Assembly: GCA_963698255.1 (NCBI GenBank)
Contig: CAVOQD010000024.1
Coordinates: forward strand, 186,001 to 250,000
Direction: 5' to 3'
Source: JAWKOK01 sp963698255
GTDB lineage: Bacteria; Chloroflexota; Anaerolineae; Caldilineales; Caldilineaceae
DNA: 64,000 nt
A program made the position numbers and the translations under genes. Position 1 is the stretch's first letter. Each line of letters starts with the position of its first letter. Below are positions 1 to 13,439 of this stretch, piece by piece. Under the pieces are notes generated by a model. It was not told the origin of the DNA. It saw only the letters and a program-made list of their open reading frames with translations, and ran no database searches.

Positions 1-168
1 ATCCTTTCGAACGACTGCGTAATGCGTACTACGTAATTTTCTGTACAGAACCGATTGAACGGAATTCGACTCCTTGATATCTTCTACGTTCGATTGCGAC
101 AAGAACTTCGTAATCGAGACCTTACGTTTTACGCAATATGTATTACGCAGCGCCCTTCCCTTCCCCCG
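1..168. repeat. Intergenic region with TACG/CGTA-rich inverted repeats
   Basis: No gene is supported here. Near the left edge the stretch contains CTGCGTAATGCGTACTACG, and near 123-150 it contains related reverse-complement words (TTACGTTTTACGC, GTATTACGCAG). The arms therefore form a loose long inverted repeat of the kind seen in other gaps of this window. The left boundary of the element is cut by the window edge, so its full size is unknown. Confidence 0.35.
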
Positions 169-217
169 AAAAAACACAAAGAACTCCTCTGAAGCACCAG
201 GGCGCCAGAGGAGTTCT
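169..217 (-). terminator. Rho-independent terminator of the ppdK gene
   Basis: A perfect 12-bp inverted repeat (AGAACTCCTCTG at 180-191 with CAGAGGAGTTCT at 206-217) is followed on the minus strand by a T-rich tract (the complement of AAAAAACACAAA, 169-180). It lies about 57 bp beyond the ppdK stop codon, in the right orientation to end that transcript. Confidence 0.8.
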
Positions 218-273
218 CTAGGGTCGACCTAGGGAGAACCTCTCCCCTGGTCAGCGATACCGTTGTTCGAGTC

Positions 274-3082
<2,809 letters not shown>

Positions 3083-3233
3083 CTTTTTACTCTCCTTATG
3101 AACGGTAAATAAAATTTAGATCAAACAAAATCGATTTGGACTCAATAGGGTCAGGGCAGGCTGGGCTCTCTGTGAAAGACCAGCCACGATCCATGGGAGC
3201 CTGATCAACCAATTTTTCCACCATTCTCAGTGT

Positions 3234-3274
3234 AAAGAAAAAACTCTCCTTGTGCACCGCGCACGAGGAGAGTT
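3234..3274 (-). terminator. Terminator downstream of the cytochrome oxidase operon
   Basis: The arms AACTCTCCTTGTGC (3242-3255) and GCACGAGGAGAGTT (3261-3274) pair with one mismatch around a 5-nt loop. On the minus strand the hairpin is followed by a T-rich run. It lies between the oxidase subunit I stop (3550) and the ppdK start (3082), so it should separate the two transcripts. Confidence 0.7.
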
Positions 3275-3348
3275 CTTGGCTAGACTGTTGGTTGGTCTGG
3301 CACCTGGTCAGGTGACTAGGTGATCGTCCAGGAACAATTTGTCGCTTC

Positions 3349-3381
3349 ATCTTCTAGGAAGCTGTCAGCTTCCTGGAAGAT
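3349..3381. repeat. Palindromic repeat, CTTCCAGGAAGCTG family, copy 1
   Basis: ATCTTCTAGGAAGCTG and CAGCTTCCTGGAAGAT form a 16-bp stem with one mismatch. The same palindrome recurs at 58342-58370 in another intergenic gap, so this is a small dispersed hairpin element. Confidence 0.6.
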
Positions 3382-3424
3382 CGTGACGAACTTCTTGACC
3401 GTTTACGAGGCGCTTAGGCCGATC

Positions 3425-3522
3425 CTAGAATTCACGTCCCCGGCACAGCTCACACAAATTTGCGCTGGCCAGAGTAGGTCGGGCTGTGCCAGGGACGTTG
3501 GCGGGATTCAATCTCTTGGAAC
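3425..3522 (+). repeat. 98-bp dispersed repeat, copy 1
   Basis: This segment begins CTAGAATTCACGTCCCCGG and ends in CTCTTGGAAC. It is nearly the reverse complement of 17154-17251. Inside it, GTCCCCGGCACAGC and GGCTGTGCCAGGGAC form an internal palindrome. A third, partial copy lies at 14101-14134. The rest of the 3083-3549 gap holds the terminator and palindrome listed separately and no gene. Confidence 0.7.
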
Positions 3523-3549
3523 GGCCTTACTGCTGTCCGGTCATGATAC

Positions 3550-5253
<1,704 letters not shown>

Positions 5254-5343
5254 ATGTAGTCTCTCCTCTGTTAAAGGTTCAAGTCAATGAGTGCACTGCT
5301 GCAAGTCGCTCTTTCCGAAACAGTACGGGAAGGCGAAAAGGCG

Positions 5344-5955
5344 CTATTCGGTCGCAGCAGTTTCGGCCGCGTCCGGACCTTCGACAATCACCTGTCCATA
5401 CATGGTGTGGTGGCCAATTGGACTGCCTTCCACATAACCGCAGTATTCGTGGCAGATGAAGTCATACGTTCCTGGCTCGTCGAACACGGCCTTCAGCGTT
5501 GAAACCTGCCCCGGCAGCGCCATCATGTTCACGTTGGTTCCGATCAACTTGAAACCGTGCAGCACATCGCGGGCCGTGACGTAGAAGGTGATCTCTGAAC
5601 CGACCGGCACGCGTATCTCTGCCGGGATGAAACTCCACGTCTGTGCTGTGATGTAGGCCTCATACTTGCCCGGCGCCAGTTCGCGCAACCCCGGATCGCT
5701 GAACGGATTGTTCGGATCGGAGAAGTCCTCGGGTTGGATGCGTGCATATTGGCCTGGCAACTGAACGCCGACGGCAAAGCTGGAGACCGTCACCGCGACA
5801 ATGAAGACGAGAACGACAACAACGGAAATGCGAATCCATGCGCCCTCGAATTTGTCAATATGGATCGAGTCCCCAGGACCGCCGTCGGCTGAGTTGTGGT
5901 CTGAATCGTCATGTCCGACTTCAGCGCCCACTGTTTCGTCTGGGTGTTCGCTCAT
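5344..5955 (-). CDS. Cytochrome c oxidase subunit II (CuA), ba3-type
   Basis: Subunit II takes electrons from cytochrome c through the binuclear CuA site. One membrane helix (about residues 37-62, ISVVVVLVFIVAVTV) anchors a cupredoxin domain. Ligands are visible: His in DVLHGFK, then CHEYC, then HHTM. The spacing from the second Cys to the His is ten residues rather than the usual four, so a loop of about six residues is inserted. The ATG at 5955 is chosen because AGAGGAG lies at a good distance, and because it overlaps the stop of the small upstream subunit gene (ATGA). Confidence 0.88.
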   Translation of the reverse strand: MSEHPDETVGAEVGHDDSDHNSADGGPGDSIHIDKFEGAWIRISVVVVLVFIVAVTVSSFAVGVQLPGQYARIQPEDFSDPNNPFSDPGLRELAPGKYEAYITAQTWSFIPAEIRVPVGSEITFYVTARDVLHGFKLIGTNVNMMALPGQVSTLKAVFDEPGTYDFICHEYCGYVEGSPIGHHTMYGQVIVEGPDAAETAATE

Positions 5956-6074
5956 TGCGTGACTCCTCTTGACAACATTGTGATGTATGCGTTGCCCCAA
6001 AGTGCAACTAAGAAGATCGCGAATATTAGGATCAGTACAACGGTACCCATTGGGGTCTTGACATCTTTTTTCAT
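5952..6074 (-). CDS. 40-residue single-helix oxidase subunit (IIa-like)
   Basis: This small membrane protein (MKKDVKTPMG, then a hydrophobic helix VVLILIFAIFLVALWG and a short tail) has the size, topology and position of the ba3 oxidase subunit IIa/CbaD. An AAGGAG ribosome-binding site precedes the ATG at 6074. Its TGA overlaps the coxB ATG, implying translational coupling. Sequence conservation in this family is low, so the assignment rests mainly on context and topology. Confidence 0.7.
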   Translation of the reverse strand: MKKDVKTPMGTVVLILIFAIFLVALWGNAYITMLSRGVTQ

Positions 6075-6147
6075 ATAGACACTTTCTCCTTGTGACTGAC
6101 ACCTGCTTTTACGCTCTTGCGGATGGGTATTTGACTCGGTATTTTTG

Positions 6148-6810
6148 CTAGCGCAACCAGTAAGCGACATCGGCGGCGATATCTTCGCCCGGCGTGTCGA
6201 ACGAGAAGATCTCTCGTAGATAGCCATCTTCATCGACCAGCGCCACTGTGCTCGTGTGGTCGACAAGATAGCCGGTGGCCGCCGTTCCTTCATGGGCTTC
6301 GTAGAAGACGCCGAACTGGGTGGCGGCAGCGTCGATCTCATCCTTGGTCCCGGTCATGCCGATGAATCGCGGGTCAAAGTATTTCAGATAGCTGGCAAGC
6401 TGTTCCGGCGTATCACGCTCCGGGTCGACGGAGACCATGATCACCTGCACGTCGTCGGCCTTCTTGCCCAGCGCTGCCATCATATCGGTCAGGTCGTTGA
6501 GCGTGGTCGGGCAGACATCCGGGCAGAATGTGTAGCCGAAGTAGATCAATACCGGCTTGCCTCGAAAATCACTCAGGCTCATAGGTTCGCCGGTGGATGC
6601 ATTGAGCGTGAAATCGGTCAATCGCTGCGGTGATTGCAGCACGACGCCGTGCATTTCCGGCGGGCGCATCCACCAAACGGCAAGACCGATGAGCGCCAGC
6701 ACCGCAATGGTTCCAAGGCCGTAGATCAGAATCTTTTTGGTGCTGTCAGGCTTCTTCGCCGCTTCGCTTGCCTTTTTCGATGATGAGTCCGTAGGCTGTA
6801 CAGCAGCCAT
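6148..6810 (-). CDS. SCO1/SenC family copper chaperone
   Basis: SCO proteins are membrane-anchored thioredoxin-fold proteins that deliver copper to the CuA site of oxidase subunit II. Residues 1-25 are Lys/Ser-rich and cytoplasmic. One membrane helix follows (ILIYGLGTIAVLALIGLAV), then the SCO domain. The Cu-binding pair is FCPDVC and the third ligand is the His of LVDHTSTV. Length (220 aa) is normal. It sits directly upstream of the oxidase structural genes in the same direction. Confidence 0.92.
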   Translation of the reverse strand: MAAVQPTDSSSKKASEAAKKPDSTKKILIYGLGTIAVLALIGLAVWWMRPPEMHGVVLQSPQRLTDFTLNASTGEPMSLSDFRGKPVLIYFGYTFCPDVCPTTLNDLTDMMAALGKKADDVQVIMVSVDPERDTPEQLASYLKYFDPRFIGMTGTKDEIDAAATQFGVFYEAHEGTAATGYLVDHTSTVALVDEDGYLREIFSFDTPGEDIAADVAYWLR

Positions 6811-6867
6811 TTTGTAGACACCTCGCTTTGTCTTACGATCAGTACATTGTCTTGATCAGTAATTGGT

Positions 6868-7578
6868 TCAATCGGGATAGCAGAGGAAGAGATGCGCCGC
6901 TTCGTAGGCAACCCGGGAGGCGCCTTCACTGTTGTTTGCCTCTTCCACAATCATGTTGATATCACGTTCGATAATCGCCAGATCCGGCGATCCGGTTCGA
7001 TATTTGGCCCGGATAATGCCCCAGCCGTCAACCAGAACAAACATGGGGGAAAATTTGAAATTGCCGTCTTCTTCCCGGTTGTAGTAGGCGCCGAAACCGC
7101 CGCCGATCACATTTTTCAGCCGGGTCGGCTCACCGGTGGCGAAGTGCCAGGTCGACGTGTCTGCACCCACCGATTCGGCATAGGCGAGCAGACGCTCCGG
7201 CGTGTCTCGCTCAGGATCGAAAGAGATTGTCACCTGCTGAAATGGGATGCCGCCTGTATCCATCTCGGCAACCATCTCCTGGACCTCTTGCATCACCGGT
7301 CCGGTGGCTAGACAGCCTTCACCGCAATCGGTGTAGGTGAAATTGTAGAGCGTCAGGCTGCCGCGCAGATCTTCGTTGCTCAGCCGTTCGCCGTTCTCAT
7401 CAATGAAGGAGAACCCAGGCGCCAAAGAGATGCGCGGAAGAACCTGGATCGGTTGGAAAGTTGCAAAGGCCAGCACGCCAAGCAGCGGAAGCGAGATCAG
7501 GATGAAAAATAGAACGGCGAAATGTTTCTGCCCGAAGTGCCAAGCCGGTTTGTCTGTATTGGATGATGTCGTAGCCAT
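6868..7578 (-). CDS. SCO1/SenC-like protein lacking the copper-ligand His
   Basis: This second SCO-like protein opens the respiratory operon. It has an N-terminal membrane helix (HFAVLFFILISLPLLGVLAF), a thioredoxin-like domain and a CxxxC pair in YTDCGEGC. The position that holds the copper-binding His in SCO (VDH in the neighbour) is Phe here (FKFSPMFVLVD). It may therefore act as a thiol-disulfide reductant for CuA assembly rather than as a copper carrier; this is inference. The start at 7578 is chosen because the coding signal begins there; an in-frame start 13 codons upstream is possible. Confidence 0.8.
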   Translation of the reverse strand: MATTSSNTDKPAWHFGQKHFAVLFFILISLPLLGVLAFATFQPIQVLPRISLAPGFSFIDENGERLSNEDLRGSLTLYNFTYTDCGEGCLATGPVMQEVQEMVAEMDTGGIPFQQVTISFDPERDTPERLLAYAESVGADTSTWHFATGEPTRLKNVIGGGFGAYYNREEDGNFKFSPMFVLVDGWGIIRAKYRTGSPDLAIIERDINMIVEEANNSEGASRVAYEAAHLFLCYPD

Positions 7579-7717
7579 ACAATGGATGGTCCAGCTACTA
7601 TTTGTGGAGGATTCCACAAATCGGTTGTGTAGTTTACATTACACAGAGAGGGTTCTGCAACTGTGGAAGGGTCGAAAAGGCGGAATCCGCAACCCATGGA
7701 CCAGAAGAACGTGCAGA

Positions 7718-8222
7718 CTAAACGCGATTAAATCCGCCCTCAATTTGCGACCAGATTTCTTCGGCCTGGGCGAGAACCGCGTCCACAAACGCTGCGGTCG
7801 TCGAACTCAACCCCTCGCCATGGGCCAGATCAACGGCCGGCACAGGCAGCAACCAGGCCGCCGGCCGATGTCCGTATAGGCCATCGGCATAGGCAAGCAG
7901 CATGGCTGAATCAACATGATGATTTAGGCCGGTACGCTGATCTGAACCGAATGCTGATTGCTCGGTATCGACCGGCAGCAGCGCCACGTCGCTACGCGGC
8001 TCCACGCTCGGCATCCACAAAGAGCACGCCGGCCACATCACTTTCGGCCAGATCCAGCGCCATCTCCGGCATCAACTGATGGGTCAACAGCAGCCGCACG
8101 GCATGACCGTCCTTCTTCCACTGCTCGGCCAATCGCTGAGCCAAAACCAAACCTGCGCCGTCATCGCGGCGCAGGCTGTTGCCGTATCCGATTATGAGGA
8201 GGAGGGGAAGAGGTGTGGTCAT
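7718..8222 (-). CDS. hoxW: Hydrogenase maturation protease (HoxW/HycI type), frameshifted
   Basis: This endopeptidase removes the C-terminal extension of the [NiFe] hydrogenase large subunit after nickel insertion. The N-terminus has the family signature IIGYGNSLRRDDGAG, with the Ni-sensing Asp. The middle has the LLTHQLMPEMALDLA segment, followed by LFVDA. A frame break near 8000 splits the gene; the downstream half (…HHVDSAMLLAYADGLYG…) contains the conserved His/Ser region. It lies 90 bp downstream of hoxH, the expected partner. Confidence 0.82.
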
Positions 8223-8254
8223 GGGCTTCTCAAGTCGAACATGTGCTGCTTGCC

Positions 8255-8289
8255 ACGTGCTGCGTGATTTTGTCTCTCACGCAGCACGT
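8255..8289. repeat. Perfect 13-bp inverted repeat between hoxH and hoxW
   Basis: ACGTGCTGCGTGA (8255-8267) and TCACGCAGCACGT (8277-8289) are exact reverse complements around a 9-nt loop. It occupies most of the gap between hoxH and the protease gene and could modulate the downstream gene. There is no T-run, so it is not an obvious terminator. Confidence 0.6.
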
Positions 8290-8310
8290 AGCAAACAAGC
8301 ACGCAGTAAC

Positions 8311-9780
8311 CTATTGTCTCCAAACTTCGTCAACCACTTCGCCGTCCGCTGCGATCATCTGCACGTGCATCGGCATCTGCCCGTAGGCATGGGTCGAACA
8401 ACTCAGGCAGGGGTCGTAGGCCCGAATGCCGTGCTCAATGCGATTGAGGATGCCTTCGGTGATCTTGCCGCCGTTGATATGATGCTGTGCGATCTGCTTG
8501 ACGGTGCGGTTCATGGCCAGGTTGTTCTGTCCCGTGGCGATGATCATGTTGACCTTCTGCAGAATGCCGTCTTCGTTGACATGATACTCATGGAAGAGGG
8601 TGCCGCGCGGCGCCTCACTGACGCCGACGCCGACCAACTGGTTGACGCCTGCATTGGCGCGCACGTGGGTGTCGGTGATCGTCGGATCGTCGACGGTCTC
8701 GGCGATCTTCTCCAGGGCGAAGAGAATTTCGATCAGCCGAGCATAGTGGTAGTGGAAGCTGCTGGTGACCAGCTTGCCCTTGGGCGCCAGTTGGCGGAAC
8801 GCCTTCAGTTCAGCGTCTGCGCGCGGCGTGCCCGCGAAGTCGCAGACATTGAGGCGGGCCAACGGTCCCACACGGTACATGCCCGCATGGTAGTAGTTGG
8901 TCGGCAGGTCATCGCCGTTGTAGCCGCGTTGGGCAGCCGGTTTGTAGTAGGGGAACTTGAGATAGGTCCAAGGCTCGACGGCCTCGCCGATGATCTCACG
9001 ATAGCGTTCCGGCGCCAGGCCCTTCTGCAGCACGTTGCCGTCGCTGTCCACCACGCGCAGCAGACCGTCGTAGTGTTCCAGCCCGCCTTCCGGCGTCACC
9101 AGACCCATGAAGAGGCTGGGGAAGTTGCCGTACATGACGCTCTCGTCGTGCAGTTGCTCCGCCGCTTCCTTCAAGATATCCAGGGCCAGGCCGACGATGT
9201 CGAACGCTTCGGGCAACATGCGGCGGATCTGGCTGCGATCCTCGTCGCTCAACGGCGTGCGTACGCCGCCGGGCACGGTCCAGGCCGGATGGACGCTCTG
9301 GCCGCCCAGAATGCGGATAATGTCCTGGCCGAACTGGCGCAGGCGGATGCCGTTGCGGGCAATGTCCGGGTGCTGTTCGATCAGCCCCATGACGTTGCGG
9401 GCCGCCGGTTCGCTGTCCATGCCCAGCAGCAGATCGGGACCGCTCAGGTGGAAGAAGCTGAGGGCGTGGCTCTGCACAATCTGGCCCCAGTTCATCAACC
9501 GGCGCAGCTTGGCCGCCGTCGGCGGGATCTGCACGCCCAGGATGGCGTCGCCGGTCTTGGCCGAGGCCATCAGGTGGCTGACCGGACAGATGCCGCAGAT
9601 GCGGGCCGTGATGCCGGGCATTTCCCAGAAACTGCGACCTTCACAGAATTTCTCGAAGCCGCGGAACTCGGTCACATGGAAGCGTGCATCGTCAACTTGG
9701 CCGTCGTCGTCCAGCATCAAGGTGATCTTGGCGTGGCCCTCGATGCGGGTGACCGGATCAATCAGGATTTCACGTGTCAT
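8311..9780 (-). CDS. hoxH: NAD-reducing [NiFe] hydrogenase large subunit HoxH
   Basis: HoxH carries the NiFe active site of the bidirectional group 3d hydrogenase, which couples H2 oxidation/evolution to NAD(H). The N-terminal motif is RICGICPVSH (two Ni ligands) and the C-terminal motif is DPCLSCSTHA. All four ligands are Cys, none Sec. Beyond DPCLSCSTHA lies an extension ending in VWRQ, which would be trimmed by HoxW. The ATG at 9780 gives the usual N-terminus (MTREILIDPVTRIEGH) and has GGAG nine bases upstream. An ATG at 9795 overlapping the hoxY stop (TGATG) is the alternative. The reading frame is intact. Confidence 0.93.
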   Translation of the reverse strand: MTREILIDPVTRIEGHAKITLMLDDDGQVDDARFHVTEFRGFEKFCEGRSFWEMPGITARICGICPVSHLMASAKTGDAILGVQIPPTAAKLRRLMNWGQIVQSHALSFFHLSGPDLLLGMDSEPAARNVMGLIEQHPDIARNGIRLRQFGQDIIRILGGQSVHPAWTVPGGVRTPLSDEDRSQIRRMLPEAFDIVGLALDILKEAAEQLHDESVMYGNFPSLFMGLVTPEGGLEHYDGLLRVVDSDGNVLQKGLAPERYREIIGEAVEPWTYLKFPYYKPAAQRGYNGDDLPTNYYHAGMYRVGPLARLNVCDFAGTPRADAELKAFRQLAPKGKLVTSSFHYHYARLIEILFALEKIAETVDDPTITDTHVRANAGVNQLVGVGVSEAPRGTLFHEYHVNEDGILQKVNMIIATGQNNLAMNRTVKQIAQHHINGGKITEGILNRIEHGIRAYDPCLSCSTHAYGQMPMHVQMIAADGEVVDEVWRQ

Positions 9781-9794
9781 CTCATTTATCTCCA

Positions 9795-10344
9795 TCAACC
9801 GAATAAACGCATTTCAGGCTCAAGCATGACGCGTTCGCCTGCCAGCAGCGCCGACACCGCCGCCCAGATTCGTTCCGGATCGGGCGGGCAGCCGGGGATG
9901 AACGCATCCACCTTGATGACCTGATGCAAGCGGAAGCACCTTGGGCAGCAACTGGGGCATCACTTCCGTATCGCCTGCGGGCCAATTGCCCGGACCCTCA
10001 TGGTAGACCTTGGTCAGCAGATCGTCGACGCCGAGCCGGTTGCGCAGGCTGGTGACGTTGCCGGTGACGGCGCAGTCGCCGAAGCTGACGACAATCTTGC
10101 TGCGTTCGCGGATTTCTCTGGCCAGGATCACATTGTCAACATTGGCCACTGCGCCCTCGACCAGCGTCACGTCAACGTCCTCGGGGAACACCTTGACATC
10201 GGCAATGGGGCTATAGACCAGCTCCGCCACCTCTGCTAAGTCGATCAGGCGCTCGTCCAGATCGAGAAAGCTCATATGACATCCGGCACAACCGCCAAGC
10301 CAGGCGGTCGCCAATCGGATTTTCCCAGATCGTTCTTCTGTCAT
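9795..10344 (-). CDS. hoxY: Hydrogenase small subunit HoxY, one frameshift
   Basis: HoxY holds the proximal [4Fe-4S] cluster that links the NiFe site of HoxH to the diaphorase module. The cluster signature GGCAGCHMSFLD lies near the N-terminus, a further Cys in SFGDCAVTGN, and the last in IPGCPPDPERIW. The start at 10344 has AGGAG seven bases upstream. A frame break near 9930 separates the main part from the C-terminal 40 residues, which read cleanly to a TGA that overlaps a hoxH start codon. Length (about 183 aa) matches the family. Confidence 0.88.
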
Positions 10345-10417
10345 CTTCCACTCCTGGAGCCCTACTCGGCGTCGTATGTAGGCGCTACGCCTCGACACCT
10401 TTCGGGCATACTATGCG

Positions 10418-11137
10418 CTATTTGTATTCCCACAGATTCTGTTCACGGCCGTTCAGGATCCAGCTCAGGAAGTCGTGCTGTTTCTCCATTTCGGCCACAG
10501 TCGATCCCTTGGTCGTCAAGGCGCCGGTCGGGCAGACCTGGACGCACTTGCCGCAACTGGTGCAGGCTTGGCTGGTTCCCCAGGGCTGGTTCAGATCGGC
10601 GACGATCCGGCTGTCCACGCCGCGCCCCATCACATCCCACACATGTGCGCCTTCGATCTCGTCGCAGACACGCACGCAGCGGGTACAGAGGATGCAGCGA
10701 TTGTGATCGATCACATATTGCTTGTGGCTGGCATCCATCGGCAGGTCGGGATTGAGATAGTCGTAGCGGACATGGTCCATGCCGATCTTGGCGGCCTCCC
10801 ACTGCAGTTCGCAGTGGCCGTTCATGACGCAGACGGCACAGACATGGTTGCGCTCGGCAAAGAGCATCTCCAGGATCATCTTGCGATACTTGACCAGGCG
10901 ATCGCTGTGGGTGTTGACAACCAGTCCTTCTTGGACCGGCGTCACGCAGGATGCCTGCAGCTTGTTGTTGCCGGCAAGCTCCACCATACAGAGGCGGCAC
11001 CCGCCCCGGTCGCTGATTCCGTCCAGATGACATAAGGTCGGAATGTCGATCCCGTTTTCGCGCAGCACGGAGAGCAGTGAACTGCCTTCTTGTGCGCTGA
11101 CCAATTCGTCATTGATCGTTAGAGTGACTACGGCCAT
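10418..11137 (-). CDS. hoxU: Diaphorase subunit HoxU
   Basis: HoxU is the NuoG-N-terminus-like Fe-S relay between HoxF and HoxY. Seen in order are a plant-type [2Fe-2S] domain (CHLDGISDRGGCRLC), the His/Cys cluster region HVCAVCVMNGHC, and two [4Fe-4S] motifs (CILCTRCVRVC and CTSCGKCVQVCPTGA). It is intact at 239 aa. Its ATG follows the hoxF TAA directly, and the GGAGGAGG ribosome-binding site lies inside the end of hoxF, suggesting tight coupling. Confidence 0.93.
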   Translation of the reverse strand: MAVVTLTINDELVSAQEGSSLLSVLRENGIDIPTLCHLDGISDRGGCRLCMVELAGNNKLQASCVTPVQEGLVVNTHSDRLVKYRKMILEMLFAERNHVCAVCVMNGHCELQWEAAKIGMDHVRYDYLNPDLPMDASHKQYVIDHNRCILCTRCVRVCDEIEGAHVWDVMGRGVDSRIVADLNQPWGTSQACTSCGKCVQVCPTGALTTKGSTVAEMEKQHDFLSWILNGREQNLWEYK

Positions 11138-12872
11138 TTAGGCTACCTCCTCCGTTTTGCTCGGCCCTGAGCCGTTGGCCATCAGGGGCGCACGGATGAA
11201 TTCAGGCATTTCGAGGACTGGAACATGGTCCATATCGCAGACGTCGGCTGCACATTTTCGTTTCTCGATATGGTCGAGATATTCGTTCTCGAAATAGTCG
11301 CATGGTGCTCAGAATCGGATTGGGCGCCGACTGGCCGAGGCCGCAGAGACTCGTCTCCGCACCATGGTGCAGAGTTCCCTGCAGCGTCTCCAGATCCTCA
11401 ATGGTCGCGCTGCCGTTGGTGATGCGGTCCAGGATGCGATGCATCTGCACCGTGCCGACACGGCAGGGGACGCACTTGCCGCAGCTCTCGTCCATGCAGA
11501 ATTCCATGAAGAACTTGGCCACATCGACCATGCAACTGTTCTCGTCCATGACGATCAGACCGCCTGAACCCATGATGGAGCCGAGTTCACGCAGGCTCTC
11601 GTAGTCGACGGGCGTGTCCAGGAATTGGGCGGGGATACAGCCGCCGCTGGGGCCGCCGGTCTGGGCTGCCTTGTACTCGAGGCCGTCGGGAATGCCGCCG
11701 CCGATGTCGAAGACGATCTCGCGCAGGGTGATGCCCAACGGCACTTCGATCAGGCCGGTATTGTCGACGTCGCCGGCCAGGGCGAAGATCTTGGTGCCCC
11801 TGTCTTCGTTCGGTGCCGACTGCTGCAAACTGCTCCGGGCCGTGCTCGATGATCGGCGCAATGTTGCCGAAGGTCTCGACGTTGTTCAACAGCGTCGGCT
11901 TGCCCCAGAGACCCTTCTGGGCCGGATAGGGCGGGCGTGGCTCAGGCTGTCCGCGTCGTCCCATGATCGAGGCCATGAGCGCGGTCTCTTCGCCGCAGAC
12001 AAAGGCGCCGGCGCCGATACGCACGTCGATGCGGAAATTGACGTTGCTGTCCAGGATGCGGCTGCCCAGCAGGCCACGACGTTCGGCCGCGCGGATGGCG
12101 CGTTCCAGCCGTTTGGCCGCAATCGGATATTCGCCACGCACGTAGACGTAGCCCTGTTCGGCGCCGACAGCATAGCCGGCAATGGCCATGCCTTCGAGCA
12201 CACGATGCGGATCGGATTCCATCAGCGTGCGGTCCATGTACGCGCCCGGGTCGCCCTCATCGCCATTGGCGACGACAAACTTGCGGTCGGATTCTTCCTT
12301 GCGCACCATGTCCCATTTGATGCCGGCGGGGAAGCCGGCGCCGCCGCGGCCGCGCAGCCCGCTGTCGATGATGGCCCGGCAGACTTCCTCGGGTGACATC
12401 TCGCGCAGCGCATAGGCCAGGGCGGAGTAGCCGCCATGGGCGACATAGTCTTCCAGCTTTTCCGGGTCGATCAGGCCGCTGTTGGAGAGTACGACCTTCT
12501 TCTGCTTGGTGAAGAAGGGCAGATCGTTGGGCATGATCTGCTCTTCGATCGGGTTGCCTTCGACCACATGTTTCTGGACGATCTCCTTGGCGGCTCTCTA
12601 CGGTCACATGCTCATAGACGACATCTTCCTCGCCTTGAATCTGGACGGTCACCACCGGGCCACGGCTGCAAGGACCCATGCAGCCGGTCGCAACGACCGT
12701 CGATTTCGGCCTTGAGATCGCCTTCGGTGATGGCTTCTTTTAGCGCAGCCTGCACCGCGGTGCCGCCTGACGAGAGACAGGGCGTGCTTGCACAACAGAG
12801 GAGACGACAGCGGAAGGACTCCTGCTTCTGTCGTTCTCGTTCTCCCAATGCTTGTAGTTCAGCTCGATTCAT
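11138..12872 (-). CDS. hoxF: Diaphorase subunit HoxF (FMN/NAD-binding), frameshifted
   Basis: HoxF is the NuoF-like subunit that binds NAD(H), FMN and a [4Fe-4S] cluster. The N-terminal thioredoxin-like [2Fe-2S] domain (LLCCASTPCLSSGG) starts at 12872 behind a GGAG site. The NADH-binding GLRGRGGAGFP, FMN-binding ANGDEGDPGAYMDR and cluster motif ESCGKCVPCRVGT follow. Frame breaks lie near 12690, 12600, 11830 and 11290. Rejoined, the gene encodes about 578 residues, normal for HoxF, and ends …KTEEVA at 11138. Confidence 0.88.
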
Positions 12873-12887
12873 GTTAGCTCAGCTCCT

Positions 12888-13439
12888 TCATGCAGCCGCT
12901 GGTTGCATTTCGTAGGCGCCGATGAGGGCCTTGACTTTGTCCAGCGTGCCTTCGGGTGTCTCTCGCCCGAGCACTTCTCCGTCAACCACCAGGACCGGCG
13001 CAAGGCCGCAACTGCCCAGGCAGCGGGCGGTCGCAATGCTCAGCGAGCCGTCCGCAGTCGTTTGGCCCGGCTCGATGCCAAATTCTTCCTGCAGCGCGGT
13101 GACGATCTCTGCCGCTCGCTTGACATAACAGGCCGTGCCCATGCAGACGATGCAGTTGTGATCGCCTTGGGGTTCCAGTGAGAAGAAGTGATAGAACGTG
13201 GCCACGCCAAAAACCCAGCTCAGTGGAAGCTTGAGCTGGTGTGCGACGTAGATCAGTAGATCCTCTTCCAGAAAGCCAAAGGCTTCCTGGGCGGTATGCA
13301 GTACTTCAATCAGTGCATCCTGCTGATATCGATAGCGTTTTAACGTGCGATCGATGAGTTGGAAACGCGCATCACCGCTGTCGTGTTCGGCAGCAGCTCG
13401 TCGTTTGGGGTGTTTGTTTGGTACATTTCTGACTGTCAT
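12888..13439 (-). CDS. hoxE: Diaphorase subunit HoxE ([2Fe-2S], NuoE-like)
   Basis: HoxE is a thioredoxin-fold [2Fe-2S] protein like NuoE and is the first gene of the hydrogenase operon. The helical N-terminal region (YQQDALIEVLHTAQEAFGFL) is followed by cluster ligands CMGTAC and CLGSC. The ATG at 13439 is preferred because the residues upstream of it (back to 13616) look non-coding. A purine-rich GAGGAGAGGAG lies about 17-20 bp upstream, somewhat far for a ribosome-binding site. The gap to hoxF is 15 bp. Confidence 0.9.
   Translation of the reverse strand: MTVRNVPNKHPKRRAAAEHDSGDARFQLIDRTLKRYRYQQDALIEVLHTAQEAFGFLEEDLLIYVAHQLKLPLSWVFGVATFYHFFSLEPQGDHNCIVCMGTACYVKRAAEIVTALQEEFGIEPGQTTADGSLSIATARCLGSCGLAPVLVVDGEVLGRETPEGTLDKVKALIGAYEMQPAAA

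Noticed and set aside
8311..9780. Possible selenocysteine in the hydrogenase large subunit
   Set aside because: Both ligand motifs (RICGIC and DPCLSC) contain only Cys codons, with no in-frame TGA.
8179..9924. 581-codon plus-strand open frame opposite hoxH
   Set aside because: It is an antisense shadow of hoxH and hoxY, rich in His, Val and Gln. The minus-strand reading carries all hydrogenase motifs.
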